DNA of 58,473 nt from Planctomycetia bacterium (GTDB lineage Bacteria; Planctomycetota; Planctomycetia; Pirellulales; Thermoguttaceae): assembly GCA_030539295.1 (NCBI GenBank), contig JAUNSJ010000022.1, positions 1 to 58,473 on the forward strand. Reading direction: 5' to 3'. The translations under genes were made by a program, and so were the position numbers. The notes below the pieces were generated by a model. The model did no database searches, had not been told where the DNA came from, and worked only from the letters and a program-made list of their open reading frames with translations. Positions 36,205-44,628 of the stretch are shown here, one piece after another (the first letter of the stretch is position 1; each line of letters starts with the position of its first letter).

Positions 36205-37686
36205 TTACTCATGCTCCGGTTGATTCTGCGTCGCGGGAGAGTTCAAAGCGTGCTCCGCTTTTTTATTCAGGTTGGTTGAAAAGACCTTTTCAAAAACGCC
36301 GTACCAGGCTGCGCAGCACAAGGTTGACCACCAAAGGAGGAAGGCAGCCCTGCGGGAAGTGCGAGGGTTTACTGAACGAAGCTGTTTCAAGGAGGCGGTA
36401 ACCTTGCCACGCATACTGGAGAAAAACTTGAATTCGCGTTTTGCCTGACGGTCTTGTGCCTTGCTTGTGAAAGAAGGAGAAATAAATTTTTCGCAGAGGT
36501 CAAGTCGCTTTTGAGGGACATAATCGTTGTTTTGCCGCGCGAGTCGGATTCTCGCCGGGACTCTTGACCGCCGCTTGTATAGCGGTTTATATTGGCTTGT
36601 CGCCACGCGTTGCGGGTCGATGAGATCGCCTTGCCATCGCTTGGAGCGAAAGCAATCCTGGACAACGTCGTCCAATTCTTTGTTACGCGTTATGATTAAA
36701 TTTCTGCCACGGGAGTCGTTAAGGAATTCTGGAAGGAAGGCTTCCATGTAGACGATATCCGCGGTTTCGCAAAAGATGTCGTCACAATAGTGGCAGCCGG
36801 AAAGAGAGGCGGCCTCATAAACCCAGAAATGACCCGGTATGCCATACCAGGACCGGGAGTGCGCCTTATCCTTTGCAAGCATTTCAATTCTTGTGTGATA
36901 GGAATCTTTTTGACCGGCAAGGGTTCTCCGATAGAAGAGACGCCCTTCCTTTATACCAATAAAGCCGGTGATGAAATCAGCGAACGACCGTGCCCGCAAC
37001 CCGCCGCAAACAAGTCCGACGACAAATTTGATTCTTCTTTTGGCTGTTGGGAATCGCAATTGCAAGTTGCGTATGGCTTTTGCAACACAGGGCAAGGCGA
37101 CAACAGCCGTGCGAGTCTCCTCTTTTCCGAAGATGATGTCGCGTAAGGATAAGTCCATTGGCGTACAGTGGTAAACGGAGCCGCCTGCTTGTGCCAGTTC
37201 TTCTTTCGTGTGTATTAAACGTGACTCGAACCAGGGCCGCTCTTTCAAGGGTATGGGCAGCACAAGGGAATCAATCCTATTTCGCTCGAGCAGGGAGGAC
37301 AAGAGGTCAGTGCAGAGTCCACCACATGGGGCTTGCATGTATTTTTTGTCGTCGGCAACACGGCCTTGATAACAGGCGCGATACAACCCCAGCGAGTCCA
37401 AGTGCCCGGTAGCATCGTTCTGAAAAAGGTTCCTGGCGATTTGATCTTCATCTTGCGAAAATGGGCCATGAGGACAAATGGACAGGCAGGAGTTACAATT
37501 AGAGGAGCACCCGCAGGTGTCTTCTGGTCCCGCAGTATGAGTTAAGCAGGGTAACATTTCGCCAAAATCCGTCTCACGCATGGTCAAAGCATTGCGTGGA
37601 CACGAAGCGGCACACAAGCCGCAACTGGAACAAAAGCCCCCTGCAACAATGGTGCTGATTACGTTTTTGTGCTCTTGGTTCGTCAT
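36205..37686 (-). CDS. FrhB-like iron-sulfur flavoprotein (F420-hydrogenase beta-subunit family)
   Basis: A 493-residue protein. The N-terminal ferredoxin-like part has two cysteine clusters: C19, C22, C25, C29-Pro and C60, C64, C67, C71-Pro, enough for two [4Fe-4S] centres. The FrhB_FdhB domain follows with APCGGLCTDLLSSLLE and VALPCVAKAIRNLQLRFP, then YCDDIFCETADI. Such proteins couple ferredoxin-like electron transfer to a flavin or F420. They are often found next to pyruvyl transferase-like genes in surface polysaccharide clusters, as here (15 bp from the next gene upstream). The C-terminal 100 residues include a hydrophobic segment (RAAFLLWWSTLCCAAWYGVF) that is unusual for the family and may anchor it to the membrane. 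Confidence 0.85.
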   Translation of the reverse strand: MTNQEHKNVISTIVAGGFCSSCGLCAASCPRNALTMRETDFGEMLPCLTHTAGPEDTCGCSSNCNSCLSICPHGPFSQDEDQIARNLFQNDATGHLDSLGLYRACYQGRVADDKKYMQAPCGGLCTDLLSSLLERNRIDSLVLPIPLKERPWFESRLIHTKEELAQAGGSVYHCTPMDLSLRDIIFGKEETRTAVVALPCVAKAIRNLQLRFPTAKRRIKFVVGLVCGGLRARSFADFITGFIGIKEGRLFYRRTLAGQKDSYHTRIEMLAKDKAHSRSWYGIPGHFWVYEAASLSGCHYCDDIFCETADIVYMEAFLPEFLNDSRGRNLIITRNKELDDVVQDCFRSKRWQGDLIDPQRVATSQYKPLYKRRSRVPARIRLARQNNDYVPQKRLDLCEKFISPSFTSKAQDRQAKREFKFFSSMRGKVTASLKQLRSVNPRTSRRAAFLLWWSTLCCAAWYGVFEKVFSTNLNKKAEHALNSPATQNQPEHE

Positions 37687-37701
37687 TTTTTAGTAGTTCT
37701 A

Positions 37702-39030
37702 TCAAGAGATCTTTCCTTTGCGGCGCAGCAAGTCGGCAAGATATTCTCCTGCTTTCATGGAAGTCGCATGGAATCCTGGAATGACTTTTTCAAGATGGTC
37801 GCGTACCTGTTCTCTTTCGCGGAGTAAATCTTTGACCCGGCTGGTAAGTTGTCCGTCCGTGAGATTACTGAAATGGGCAAGCCATTTTTCGTTGTCGGGG
37901 CCAAAAATATCTTCGTTAATTCCTCGCGATTTCATGCTGTATGATATGGCAAAGGTTGGCACGAAGGTTGAGTATCCCGAAATGGCTGCGTGTGTGCGAG
38001 CGGCAACGTTAATGAGCAAACGCGAGATAACCCATCGAATTTCCGTATAGGTAAACAGGGATGTGTCCAGGAAAAGCACATCTTTTTTAAGGTCCTCGGG
38101 CAAAGAATGATAAATTCGGGATTGGAACTTGAAATCGTTACATTGCGGCAGCTCCCACGTAAAGGTGTGTGGGATAAGAATAATAGGTTCCTTTAAGTTG
38201 CGGCGTAAATGTATCAGTATTTCACGTGAGGCGGCGAACCATGATGCGGGGGAATATTTTGAGACCTGTTGACAAAAAGGGGACAGGTTTACACCTATGG
38301 CGCCGGCACGAAGAGCGTCGTCAATTCTTTTGGGAAGCCGGGGAGTACCGGGCGCATTCGGAGCGGTGCTGTCGCCCTCTACGTGGACAGGGTCAGGGGA
38401 AAGTACGAACGCGGGGTCTGTTACCTTGTGGACATTTTCCGTAACCCCCAGAGATTTTAGATACCGTATGGCGTAAGGTTCTCTGGCGAGAATCAAATCG
38501 ATGGACTTGAGGAGTTTTTTCATTTCCCGCTCTATTTTTGTATTAGGCGGGAACGGTCCAACACTGGTACCCCAAAGGATGTTGGGAGTTCCACAAGTAA
38601 CCGCCTTGTGAAAGCTTCCCGCGAGCAGTCGCAGCGCGACCCGCCCGTAATCTGTTACAAGAATATCACCGCCAATAGACAATAAAGCGGCAGCATTTTG
38701 TATGTATTTATACGAGCGTCGGGCAGGATAAAATCGCCAGGCTTCGGAGACCACGCAGTTGAACCCCCAAGGCCAAAGATGTCGCCCTTTAACCGCTTCG
38801 TAGACGTGCGGGCCCACGGCCAGCGGGTCAGCACATCGACCTGTAAAAACATCATTTGACCGACGAAAAACCGAACAATACATGTGCGGCATGTCGGGTA
38901 TGTATTTCTTTAAGATCAGGTTCGTGGCAACGCGAATCGCCTGGTTACCACGGTTCATATCGTCGCCCCCGCCACAATCCAGAATGATGGGCGCGTATTC
39001 TGTTTTGTTCGTCATTGTTTGTGTTTTCAT
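37702..39030 (-). CDS. Polysaccharide pyruvyl transferase family protein
   Basis: A 442-residue protein of the pyruvyl transferase (CsaB/WcaK) family, which moves pyruvate from phosphoenolpyruvate to sugar hydroxyls in cell-surface glycans. Family features are the start ILDCGGGDDMNRGNQAI, LLSIGGDILVTDYG and the central NILWGTSVGPF with SIDLILAREPYAIRYLKSLG (the acceptor half); the C-terminal half has FAISYSMKSRGINEDIFG. I start it at 39030 (AGGTGG eight bases upstream); 39093 would overlap the fkbH-like gene. It lies downstream of that gene and upstream of the FrhB-like gene, in the same direction. Its substrate here is unknown and might be a lipid-linked or polyketide-derived sugar. Confidence 0.85.
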   Translation of the reverse strand: MKTQTMTNKTEYAPIILDCGGGDDMNRGNQAIRVATNLILKKYIPDMPHMYCSVFRRSNDVFTGRCADPLAVGPHVYEAVKGRHLWPWGFNCVVSEAWRFYPARRSYKYIQNAAALLSIGGDILVTDYGRVALRLLAGSFHKAVTCGTPNILWGTSVGPFPPNTKIEREMKKLLKSIDLILAREPYAIRYLKSLGVTENVHKVTDPAFVLSPDPVHVEGDSTAPNAPGTPRLPKRIDDALRAGAIGVNLSPFCQQVSKYSPASWFAASREILIHLRRNLKEPIILIPHTFTWELPQCNDFKFQSRIYHSLPEDLKKDVLFLDTSLFTYTEIRWVISRLLINVAARTHAAISGYSTFVPTFAISYSMKSRGINEDIFGPDNEKWLAHFSNLTDGQLTSRVKDLLREREQVRDHLEKVIPGFHATSMKAGEYLADLLRRKGKIS

Positions 39031-39067
39031 GTTATTGTCCACCTGATAATGGTGTTCTGAAATGATT

Positions 39068-41254
39068 TTAAAAATGCGGGGCAAAAACTTCAATATTGTT
39101 CAGCAGACACTCCGACAGATGGATCGTCCAGCGTTCGGGAGAGTCAGGTACAGGCTGGAATCCGTGCTGTGGGAGGAACTCGCGGACGAGGTCGTTCTTG
39201 GGGGTCGGGATGTACTGGCCGAGGAGGGTTTTTGCTCCGGATTGCCGGGCGTCTTCTACAAGCGATTTCAGCATGAAATCTTCAAGTCGGCGGCCAATAA
39301 CGCGGCAACTCATGACGAAGGAGTCAATGCGCCATTGTTCGTGTCCTTTTTCCGCAAAGAGCAGGCCGACCAGACCGTGGTCCTGATAGCAGTCGGTAAG
39401 TCGAAAGGCACGGAGCCACCAGGAGTCGGACCGCGCCATGGCGGCAATTTCTTCCTGCGTGTAGCGTCGCGTTGTCAGATTGAACTGATTGCTCTTGTTA
39501 ATCAGTTGTGTGACGCGGGTAAGGTTCCCCTGGTCGACCGGCTGAACCTGTGCGGTCATCTTCAGACTGAGCAGGAAGTCCTCGATATTATCGACGTTCG
39601 CTGCCTGATGCATGGTGTGGGCGCGAAGGAGATAGCTTTCGTGACGATGTTGGTCCTCGTGCGTGTAGGAACATGAGTCGAAGTACATGGCCCGCTGCAG
39701 AGCAGGGACGATTTTCCAGTGATGGTTGTCGAATTCCAGTACGGTTACATCCGGTAAATTTCTTCGGACTAAAGCCCGCTCGACCGGATTGTCGTCGATA
39801 AAGACGAAGGAATCCAGACCAAGCGAAAGTTCCTCCGCAATGGACCGCAAGTTGGAGACTTTATCATTCCAGTTCGCACGGAAGGCCACGAAATCGTCGC
39901 GATGGAGTATCATGTCAGGATGATTCAGGAACGGATCGATCGCATCGGCTTCATTGTTTTTGGAACAGACGGCCAGGAGAATCCCTTTGGTTTGCAAATC
40001 TTTGGCATACTGTTGTAGGGCGGAGAAGGATTCCCCTTGCCCGGAGGAGGAGCCGATTTTTATGCCGGAGGTTAAATCTTCGCCGACGACGCCGCCCCAG
40101 CATGTATTGTCCAGGTCGAGCACGAGAACTTTTTTCGCCAGGCCGAGGGAAGCGGCGAGATGAGCGGAAACGGCATCGGCCAGGACAGGCAGTGCACTTG
40201 GCGCTGGATACTGCTTGGCAACGTACCAGTCGCGAGGGCTGGACCAGGGCCCGTCGACGAGTTGGGTGAGCATGGCCGGATGAATAAAGGAAACACCGTC
40301 GGGCAGGTTCTCTGACAGTGCCCTGTTGATGAATTCTATCTGACGGACGCGTCCGGTATGGAGCGTGTACTCGAGGGCCCCCCAGGCGGGAGATGAAGGA
40401 ATTTCCAGGCCGGTCTGGATGATGGTGGCGTTGGTATGACGGCGAAAGACGTTCCAAAGATTTTGAATACGGTGGACGTAATTTTCAGCGTCGTCATGGT
40501 CGAGGAGCGGGTCGGCGGCCAGGTCGTGCGATTCGAGCAGGAGGAGCAGGGCCTCCGGCTTGAACTGGTAGAGTTTGGAATTAGGGTCGAGTATCTCCTG
40601 ATTATAATTTCCGTAAGGGGCCTCGTAAACTTCAAGTCGAATCCCGCGTGCGAGCGCAGCCGATTTGAGAATGTGTGCGAGGAAAGTCGTTGTACAGCTT
40701 CCGAGTACGGCGAGTCGGCAGGAACGCCGGAATTCACCAGACGGCGCTTCTTTCAGGAGCTTTTCGGTCAGAGTTTGACACTTGAGCCACGAGGTAATCG
40801 GCGGATGCAGGGCAAGAGCCTGTCGCAATTCGGCGATTGCGAGCGAGGAGTTGCCGACGGCGAGCGCGGTTTTCGCGACATGACATGCGAGGAACGAGTC
40901 GGGCGACGTGAGCGAATGTTCCAGTTCGCGCAGGAGCGTGAGTTCACGACGATTCGCCTCTTCCGTGGTGAACGATCCGGAATCTGTTTCCCGTTCGAGA
41001 CAAGCGGCGAGATATTGTGCGGTTTCACTGACCTGTCCAAGTCGAAAGAGTTCGTCGACTACCTCTGACGCGTTCCAGCGTCCGGCGCGAAATTTACGTC
41101 GGGCGGCAGCCAGCAGGGAAGAGGCCAGATCCGCCTGAAATTGACGTCCACCATCGCGACAGAGATCGAAAAACTTCTTCGTCTCCTCCGTCGCCGGCAG
41201 GTCCGGATGATCTATGGTCCATGAAATCCATTTTTGCGTTGCTATCTCGTTCAT
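39068..41254 (-). CDS. FkbH-like HAD-IIIC protein, glyceryl-ACP synthase candidate
   Basis: A 728-residue three-part protein. Residues about 1-170 are a helical repeat-like N-terminus; 190-350 hold an SGNH-like domain (RLAVLGSCTTTFL); then the HAD core with VLVLDLDNTCWGGVVGED, where Asp380 and Asp382 are the expected nucleophile and acid, and VFIDDNPVERALVRRN; a GNAT-like C-terminal domain ends it. FkbH-type enzymes dephosphorylate 1,3-bisphosphoglycerate and load the glyceryl group on an ACP. Fusions with extra N-terminal domains occur in polyketide clusters. A small ACP gene is 84 bp upstream and KASIII before that, the trio known from tetronates. Oxidation genes for making hydroxymalonyl-ACP are absent. 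Confidence 0.85.
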   Translation of the reverse strand: MNEIATQKWISWTIDHPDLPATEETKKFFDLCRDGGRQFQADLASSLLAAARRKFRAGRWNASEVVDELFRLGQVSETAQYLAACLERETDSGSFTTEEANRRELTLLRELEHSLTSPDSFLACHVAKTALAVGNSSLAIAELRQALALHPPITSWLKCQTLTEKLLKEAPSGEFRRSCRLAVLGSCTTTFLAHILKSAALARGIRLEVYEAPYGNYNQEILDPNSKLYQFKPEALLLLLESHDLAADPLLDHDDAENYVHRIQNLWNVFRRHTNATIIQTGLEIPSSPAWGALEYTLHTGRVRQIEFINRALSENLPDGVSFIHPAMLTQLVDGPWSSPRDWYVAKQYPAPSALPVLADAVSAHLAASLGLAKKVLVLDLDNTCWGGVVGEDLTSGIKIGSSSGQGESFSALQQYAKDLQTKGILLAVCSKNNEADAIDPFLNHPDMILHRDDFVAFRANWNDKVSNLRSIAEELSLGLDSFVFIDDNPVERALVRRNLPDVTVLEFDNHHWKIVPALQRAMYFDSCSYTHEDQHRHESYLLRAHTMHQAANVDNIEDFLLSLKMTAQVQPVDQGNLTRVTQLINKSNQFNLTTRRYTQEEIAAMARSDSWWLRAFRLTDCYQDHGLVGLLFAEKGHEQWRIDSFVMSCRVIGRRLEDFMLKSLVEDARQSGAKTLLGQYIPTPKNDLVREFLPQHGFQPVPDSPERWTIHLSECLLNNIEVFAPHF

Positions 41255-41338
41255 ATCAAAAACCCTGGTACGCTCTGTTTGTTATCAAATTTTATTCCGC
41301 CGATGTACTCATGCGCAATTTTTGAAAAACGGCTTTCT

Positions 41339-41578
41339 TCATCGCCCGTTTTTCATGAGGTTAAGGACGTCGCTAATGGTCTTTATATTGGCGATTTCCG
41401 TCGTGTCGAACTGGACATTCATTTCACATTCCAAAGTGAGCAGAATGCGAACCATGGCAACGGAATCCCAGCCGTCAATGGCCGATATTGCCGTTTCCGG
41501 GGTCAGGTCGCAATTCAATTGCCCGATAATCTCTTTCGCGGTCTCCTGCAAAAGGGCCAGGTCTTCTTCCACAATCAT
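41339..41578 (-). CDS. Acyl carrier protein (small, FkbH-linked)
   Basis: A 79-residue ACP. The phosphopantetheine site is in GWDSVAM, with Ser39; the sequence after it (VRILLTLECEMNVQFDTTEI) has the usual helix II and III pattern. I start it at the ATG 41578, which has GGAGGAG just before it; the frame continues upstream (to 41749) but without homology. It is not part of the tandem array at 43002-44543 and differs in sequence. Lying between KASIII and fkbH, it is the natural carrier for a glyceryl group. Confidence 0.88.
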   Translation of the reverse strand: MIVEEDLALLQETAKEIIGQLNCDLTPETAISAIDGWDSVAMVRILLTLECEMNVQFDTTEIANIKTISDVLNLMKNGR

Positions 41579-41658
41579 TCTCCTCCAGGTTATGTCGGGG
41601 ATTTTAGGCCCCTTGTCGTTCGATAACAAAAAAATGAATGAAATCAAAAAATTGAATT

Positions 41659-42714
41659 TTACAGAAAGACATGATCCGGGACAACCGGAAGTTCTTCCTG
41701 CCACCGGAGCGACACGGCGCCCCAGCTTAACCCGGCGCCAAACCCACACATCAAAACGCGACTGCCCGCTGAAAGTTTCTTTTCACGGCACGCTTGCGCC
41801 AAGACGAACGGGAGCGAGGCACCACTCAAATTCCCAACTTTTTCCAAATACATAAACCGTTTCTCACGCGGTATCTTCAAAATATTGTACAGCATATCGA
41901 CGATCATCTTGTTCGCCTGATGAAACAGGATCAGGTCGTAATCGTCGAGTGTGCAGTTGTGCTCCGCACACGCATTACGCAGGAAGGAAGGGATCGTGTG
42001 TATGACGAAATGAAAGACCGCGGCACCATCCATTTTCAGATGGGTACGAGTGCGGACATTTCCCTTTTCGTCTTTTTCCTCCTGCAATGAGGCTGACGTT
42101 ACCGGATGGCGGCCCATACCGTCGGGGATAATAATCCGGTCTGCCTGTTGTCCATTGGTACCAAAGGCGAACCAGTCGAAAACCGTACCGTTGGCGTCGC
42201 CCTGAAGCCATAAGGCAATAGCCCCATCGCCATGAATGGGGACCAATTCGCGATCCAGTGGATGAATAAACTGGGTTAACGAATCGGCGTGAATCAGGAG
42301 CACGTTCTTTGCGACGCCGCAGGTGAGCAGACTCGTGGAGGTTGCCAGCGAATGGGTAAAGGCGGGGCACGCCTGAACCAAATCGAAGGTGCACGTATTC
42401 TGCGACAGGCCCAGCCTGTGCTGCAAAAGGCAGGCCGTAGGCGGTGTTTTATAGTCGGGGGTCAGAGAACAAAACAGGAGCGCGTCGATTTGCGAACGGT
42501 CGGCCCCGGTCGCGTGGAACAAGGACTCCGCAGCTTGAACCGCTAAATCCGAAGCCGTTTCTCCCGACGCGACACAACGTCGCTCGTCTATTCCCGTTAC
42601 CTGTAAAAAACCTCCTATCTGACTGTCTTGGAATCGCTTCTGCAATTCACAATTCGTCAAGACAGTCCGGGGTAAGGCCGTCGCCATTCCCCGGATTCGC
42701 TGGTTGGTCGTCAT
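41659..42714 (-). CDS. 3-oxoacyl-ACP synthase III (KASIII/FabH-like)
   Basis: A 351-residue thiolase-fold condensing enzyme with an intact FabH triad: Cys116 in LVQACPAF, His265 in LFHQANKM and Asn295 in VGNLSGAS. The remainder follows the family (e.g. the start TALPRTVLTN and the closing CGFGAGLSWGAV). FabH-like enzymes begin fatty acid chains; in tetronate pathways a KASIII enzyme instead joins a beta-ketoacyl chain with glyceryl-ACP. Its place beside the ACP and FkbH-like genes favours the second role. Start 42714 is chosen because GGGGAG is five bases upstream. Confidence 0.9.
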   Translation of the reverse strand: MTTNQRIRGMATALPRTVLTNCELQKRFQDSQIGGFLQVTGIDERRCVASGETASDLAVQAAESLFHATGADRSQIDALLFCSLTPDYKTPPTACLLQHRLGLSQNTCTFDLVQACPAFTHSLATSTSLLTCGVAKNVLLIHADSLTQFIHPLDRELVPIHGDGAIALWLQGDANGTVFDWFAFGTNGQQADRIIIPDGMGRHPVTSASLQEEKDEKGNVRTRTHLKMDGAAVFHFVIHTIPSFLRNACAEHNCTLDDYDLILFHQANKMIVDMLYNILKIPREKRFMYLEKVGNLSGASLPFVLAQACREKKLSAGSRVLMCGFGAGLSWGAVSLRWQEELPVVPDHVFL

Positions 42715-42810
42715 TGTACTCCCCGGTTCTCTCCGCGTGTCATGCAAGTCCAGAATTCATTGTAATCGGTATAATCAGTATATATTGTTATATCGCTCCA
42801 GTTTTCCATT

Positions 42811-42835
42811 AAGGAAAATCAGAGTCGTTTTCCTT
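42811..42835. repeat. Inverted repeat between the ACP array and KASIII genes
   Basis: AAGGAAAA (42811-42818) is perfectly inverted as TTTTCCTT (42828-42835) around a nine-base loop. It sits in the 287-bp gap 42715-43001, the largest in the cluster, which is A/T-rich and shows no clear promoter. It may be a transcriptional brake or an operator. Confidence 0.4.
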
Positions 42836-43001
42836 AGTTCCAATCGGCAAGAGAAACACTTTAATAAAAATGTTTCGACCTTTTTCGTGTTGAAATCACC
42901 GCTGGCCCGTTGGTTCTGACGACCATAACTGAGCAAGCGGTTTTTTCGTTTATGACCTTTGTTACGATTGAACTGCTTTTGATAAAAATACCATCGTATT
43001 G

Positions 43002-44543
43002 TCAGGATTGGGACTCTAACGACGCCTGTAAAATCTGCCGCAGCGTGTCAAAATCACCCAACGAGGCACTGACCAGAGGACACAGTCCGAACTGTTCACT
43101 TAAGAGGCCGAATAGTTGCGCCTTCTTAATACTGTCGATTCCGAGCTCCTGCTCCAAATGGGCGTCGAGGTCAATCATTTCGTAGGGGAAGCCGGTCTGT
43201 TCGGCTACGAATTGGAGTAAAAGTTCCTGTATTTCCGCCGCAGAAAACCGGTTTGCGTCCGTGCCGGAAGTGGGAGAAGCCGCCGCGGCTGGCTGACTTG
43301 CCGTCGTGACCGGCGCGGACGCGTCGTTAGCGGCAAGTTTTTGGACCATGTAGTCGAGAATGGCGTGCAGAGTTGGGAAGTCGTCGAGCGACATGGTGCC
43401 TTGTGCCTGTTCCTCGCCGGAGGAGAAGTGAAACATTTCGTTCAGCTCGCCGAGGAGCTGCGCCTTCTTGATACTGTCGATCCCGAGGTCGCCTTCGAGG
43501 TCGGCGTCGAGTTCGACCATGTCTTCGGGATAGCCGGTCTGCTCCACGACGAAATTAATGAGGTACGCCTGGAGCTCGTCGCGTGAAACGGCGGGCGTGG
43601 CTGGCGTGGGCGTGGCTTGGGTGGCGGGCGTGGCTGGCGACGCGGGAGAAGTAACGACCGGTTCCGGCACTGCGTCGTTAGCGGCAAGTTTTTGGACCAT
43701 GTAGTCGAGAATGGCGTGCAGGGTGGGGAAGTCATCGAGCGACATGGTGCCTTGTGCCTGTTCTTCGCCGGAGGAGAAGTGAAACATTTCGTTCAGCTCG
43801 CCGAGGAGCTGCGCCTTCTTGATACTGTCGATCCCGAGGTCGCCTTCGAGGTCGGCGTCGAGTTCGACCATGTCTTCGGGATAGCCGGTCTGCTCCACGA
43901 CGAAGTTAATGAGATAGGTCTGGAGTTCGTCGCGGGAAACGGCGGGCGTGGCTGGTGCGGGCGTGGCAGTGGCGGACGTGGCGGGTGCTGTGGGGGCAGC
44001 CGATGTCGCGGGAGAAGTAACGACCGGTTCCGGCGCGGCGTCGTTAGCGGTAAGTTTTTGGGCCATGTAGTCGAGAATGGCGTGCAGGGTTGGGAAGTCG
44101 TCGAGCGACATGGTGCCTTGTGCCTGTTCTTCGCCGGAGGAGAAGTGGAACATTTCATTCAGTTCGCCGAGGAGCTGTGCCTTCTTGATGCTGTCGATCC
44201 CGAGGTCGCCTTCAAGGTCGGCGTCGAGTTCGACCATGTCTTCGGGATAGCCGGTCTGCTCCACGACGAAGTTAATGAGATAGGTCTGGAGTTCGTCGCG
44301 AGAAACGGCGGGTGTGGTGGGAGCCGTGGCCACAGCAGGTGCGGGCGCAAGAGCAGCGGACGATGGCACGGCAGGCGTGGAGACAGGCGTCGGCTCCACA
44401 ACCGGCATTTCCGCCACAGGCGTAGCCGGCACGTTTTCCCGTGCTTCTTTCGGCGCCAAGGAAACGTTACGCCGTCGGGTTCGCCTCGCTTCGGTAGCGT
44501 CGAATGTTTTGATTCTTCCTCTTGTGAATTCATTAGTGGTCAT
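43002..44543 (-). CDS. Free-standing tandem acyl carrier protein array (four ACPs)
   Basis: A 513-residue protein made of a short basic N-terminus, an Ala/Pro/Thr-rich linker and four ACP domains. The attachment serines are Ser118, Ser240, Ser357 and Ser471, all in GIDSIKKAQL, very close to the tandem ACPs of PfaA-type polyunsaturated fatty acid synthases. ACPs 1-3 are nearly identical in protein and DNA; ACP4 is diverged. Linkers are A/P/T/V-rich, 30-40 residues. In PUFA synthases the ACP repeats lie inside PfaA; here they are a separate gene. ATG 44543 has GAGG seven bases upstream. Each ACP would need a phosphopantetheinyl transferase, not found in the window. Confidence 0.92.
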   Translation of the reverse strand: MTTNEFTRGRIKTFDATEARRTRRRNVSLAPKEARENVPATPVAEMPVVEPTPVSTPAVPSSAALAPAPAVATAPTTPAVSRDELQTYLINFVVEQTGYPEDMVELDADLEGDLGIDSIKKAQLLGELNEMFHFSSGEEQAQGTMSLDDFPTLHAILDYMAQKLTANDAAPEPVVTSPATSAAPTAPATSATATPAPATPAVSRDELQTYLINFVVEQTGYPEDMVELDADLEGDLGIDSIKKAQLLGELNEMFHFSSGEEQAQGTMSLDDFPTLHAILDYMVQKLAANDAVPEPVVTSPASPATPATQATPTPATPAVSRDELQAYLINFVVEQTGYPEDMVELDADLEGDLGIDSIKKAQLLGELNEMFHFSSGEEQAQGTMSLDDFPTLHAILDYMVQKLAANDASAPVTTASQPAAAASPTSGTDANRFSAAEIQELLLQFVAEQTGFPYEMIDLDAHLEQELGIDSIKKAQLFGLLSEQFGLCPLVSASLGDFDTLRQILQASLESQS

Positions 44544-44628
44544 GATGTGCCTCAAACTTTATTTTTTTATTGTCGTGAATTGTTTTTTCGTTGTAATGTC
44601 TGCACGGCTCTTGTTCCGTCGGGGCGGT

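Noticed and set aside
39068..41254. Methoxymalonyl-ACP pathway reading of the FkbH-like gene
   Set aside because: That route needs acyl-CoA dehydrogenase-like and hydroxyacyl dehydrogenase genes, which are absent; glyceryl-ACP transfer fits the neighbours better.
43002..44543. CRISPR-like tandem repeats
   Set aside because: The repeats are protein-coding ACP modules with a period of about 350 bp, far longer than CRISPR units.
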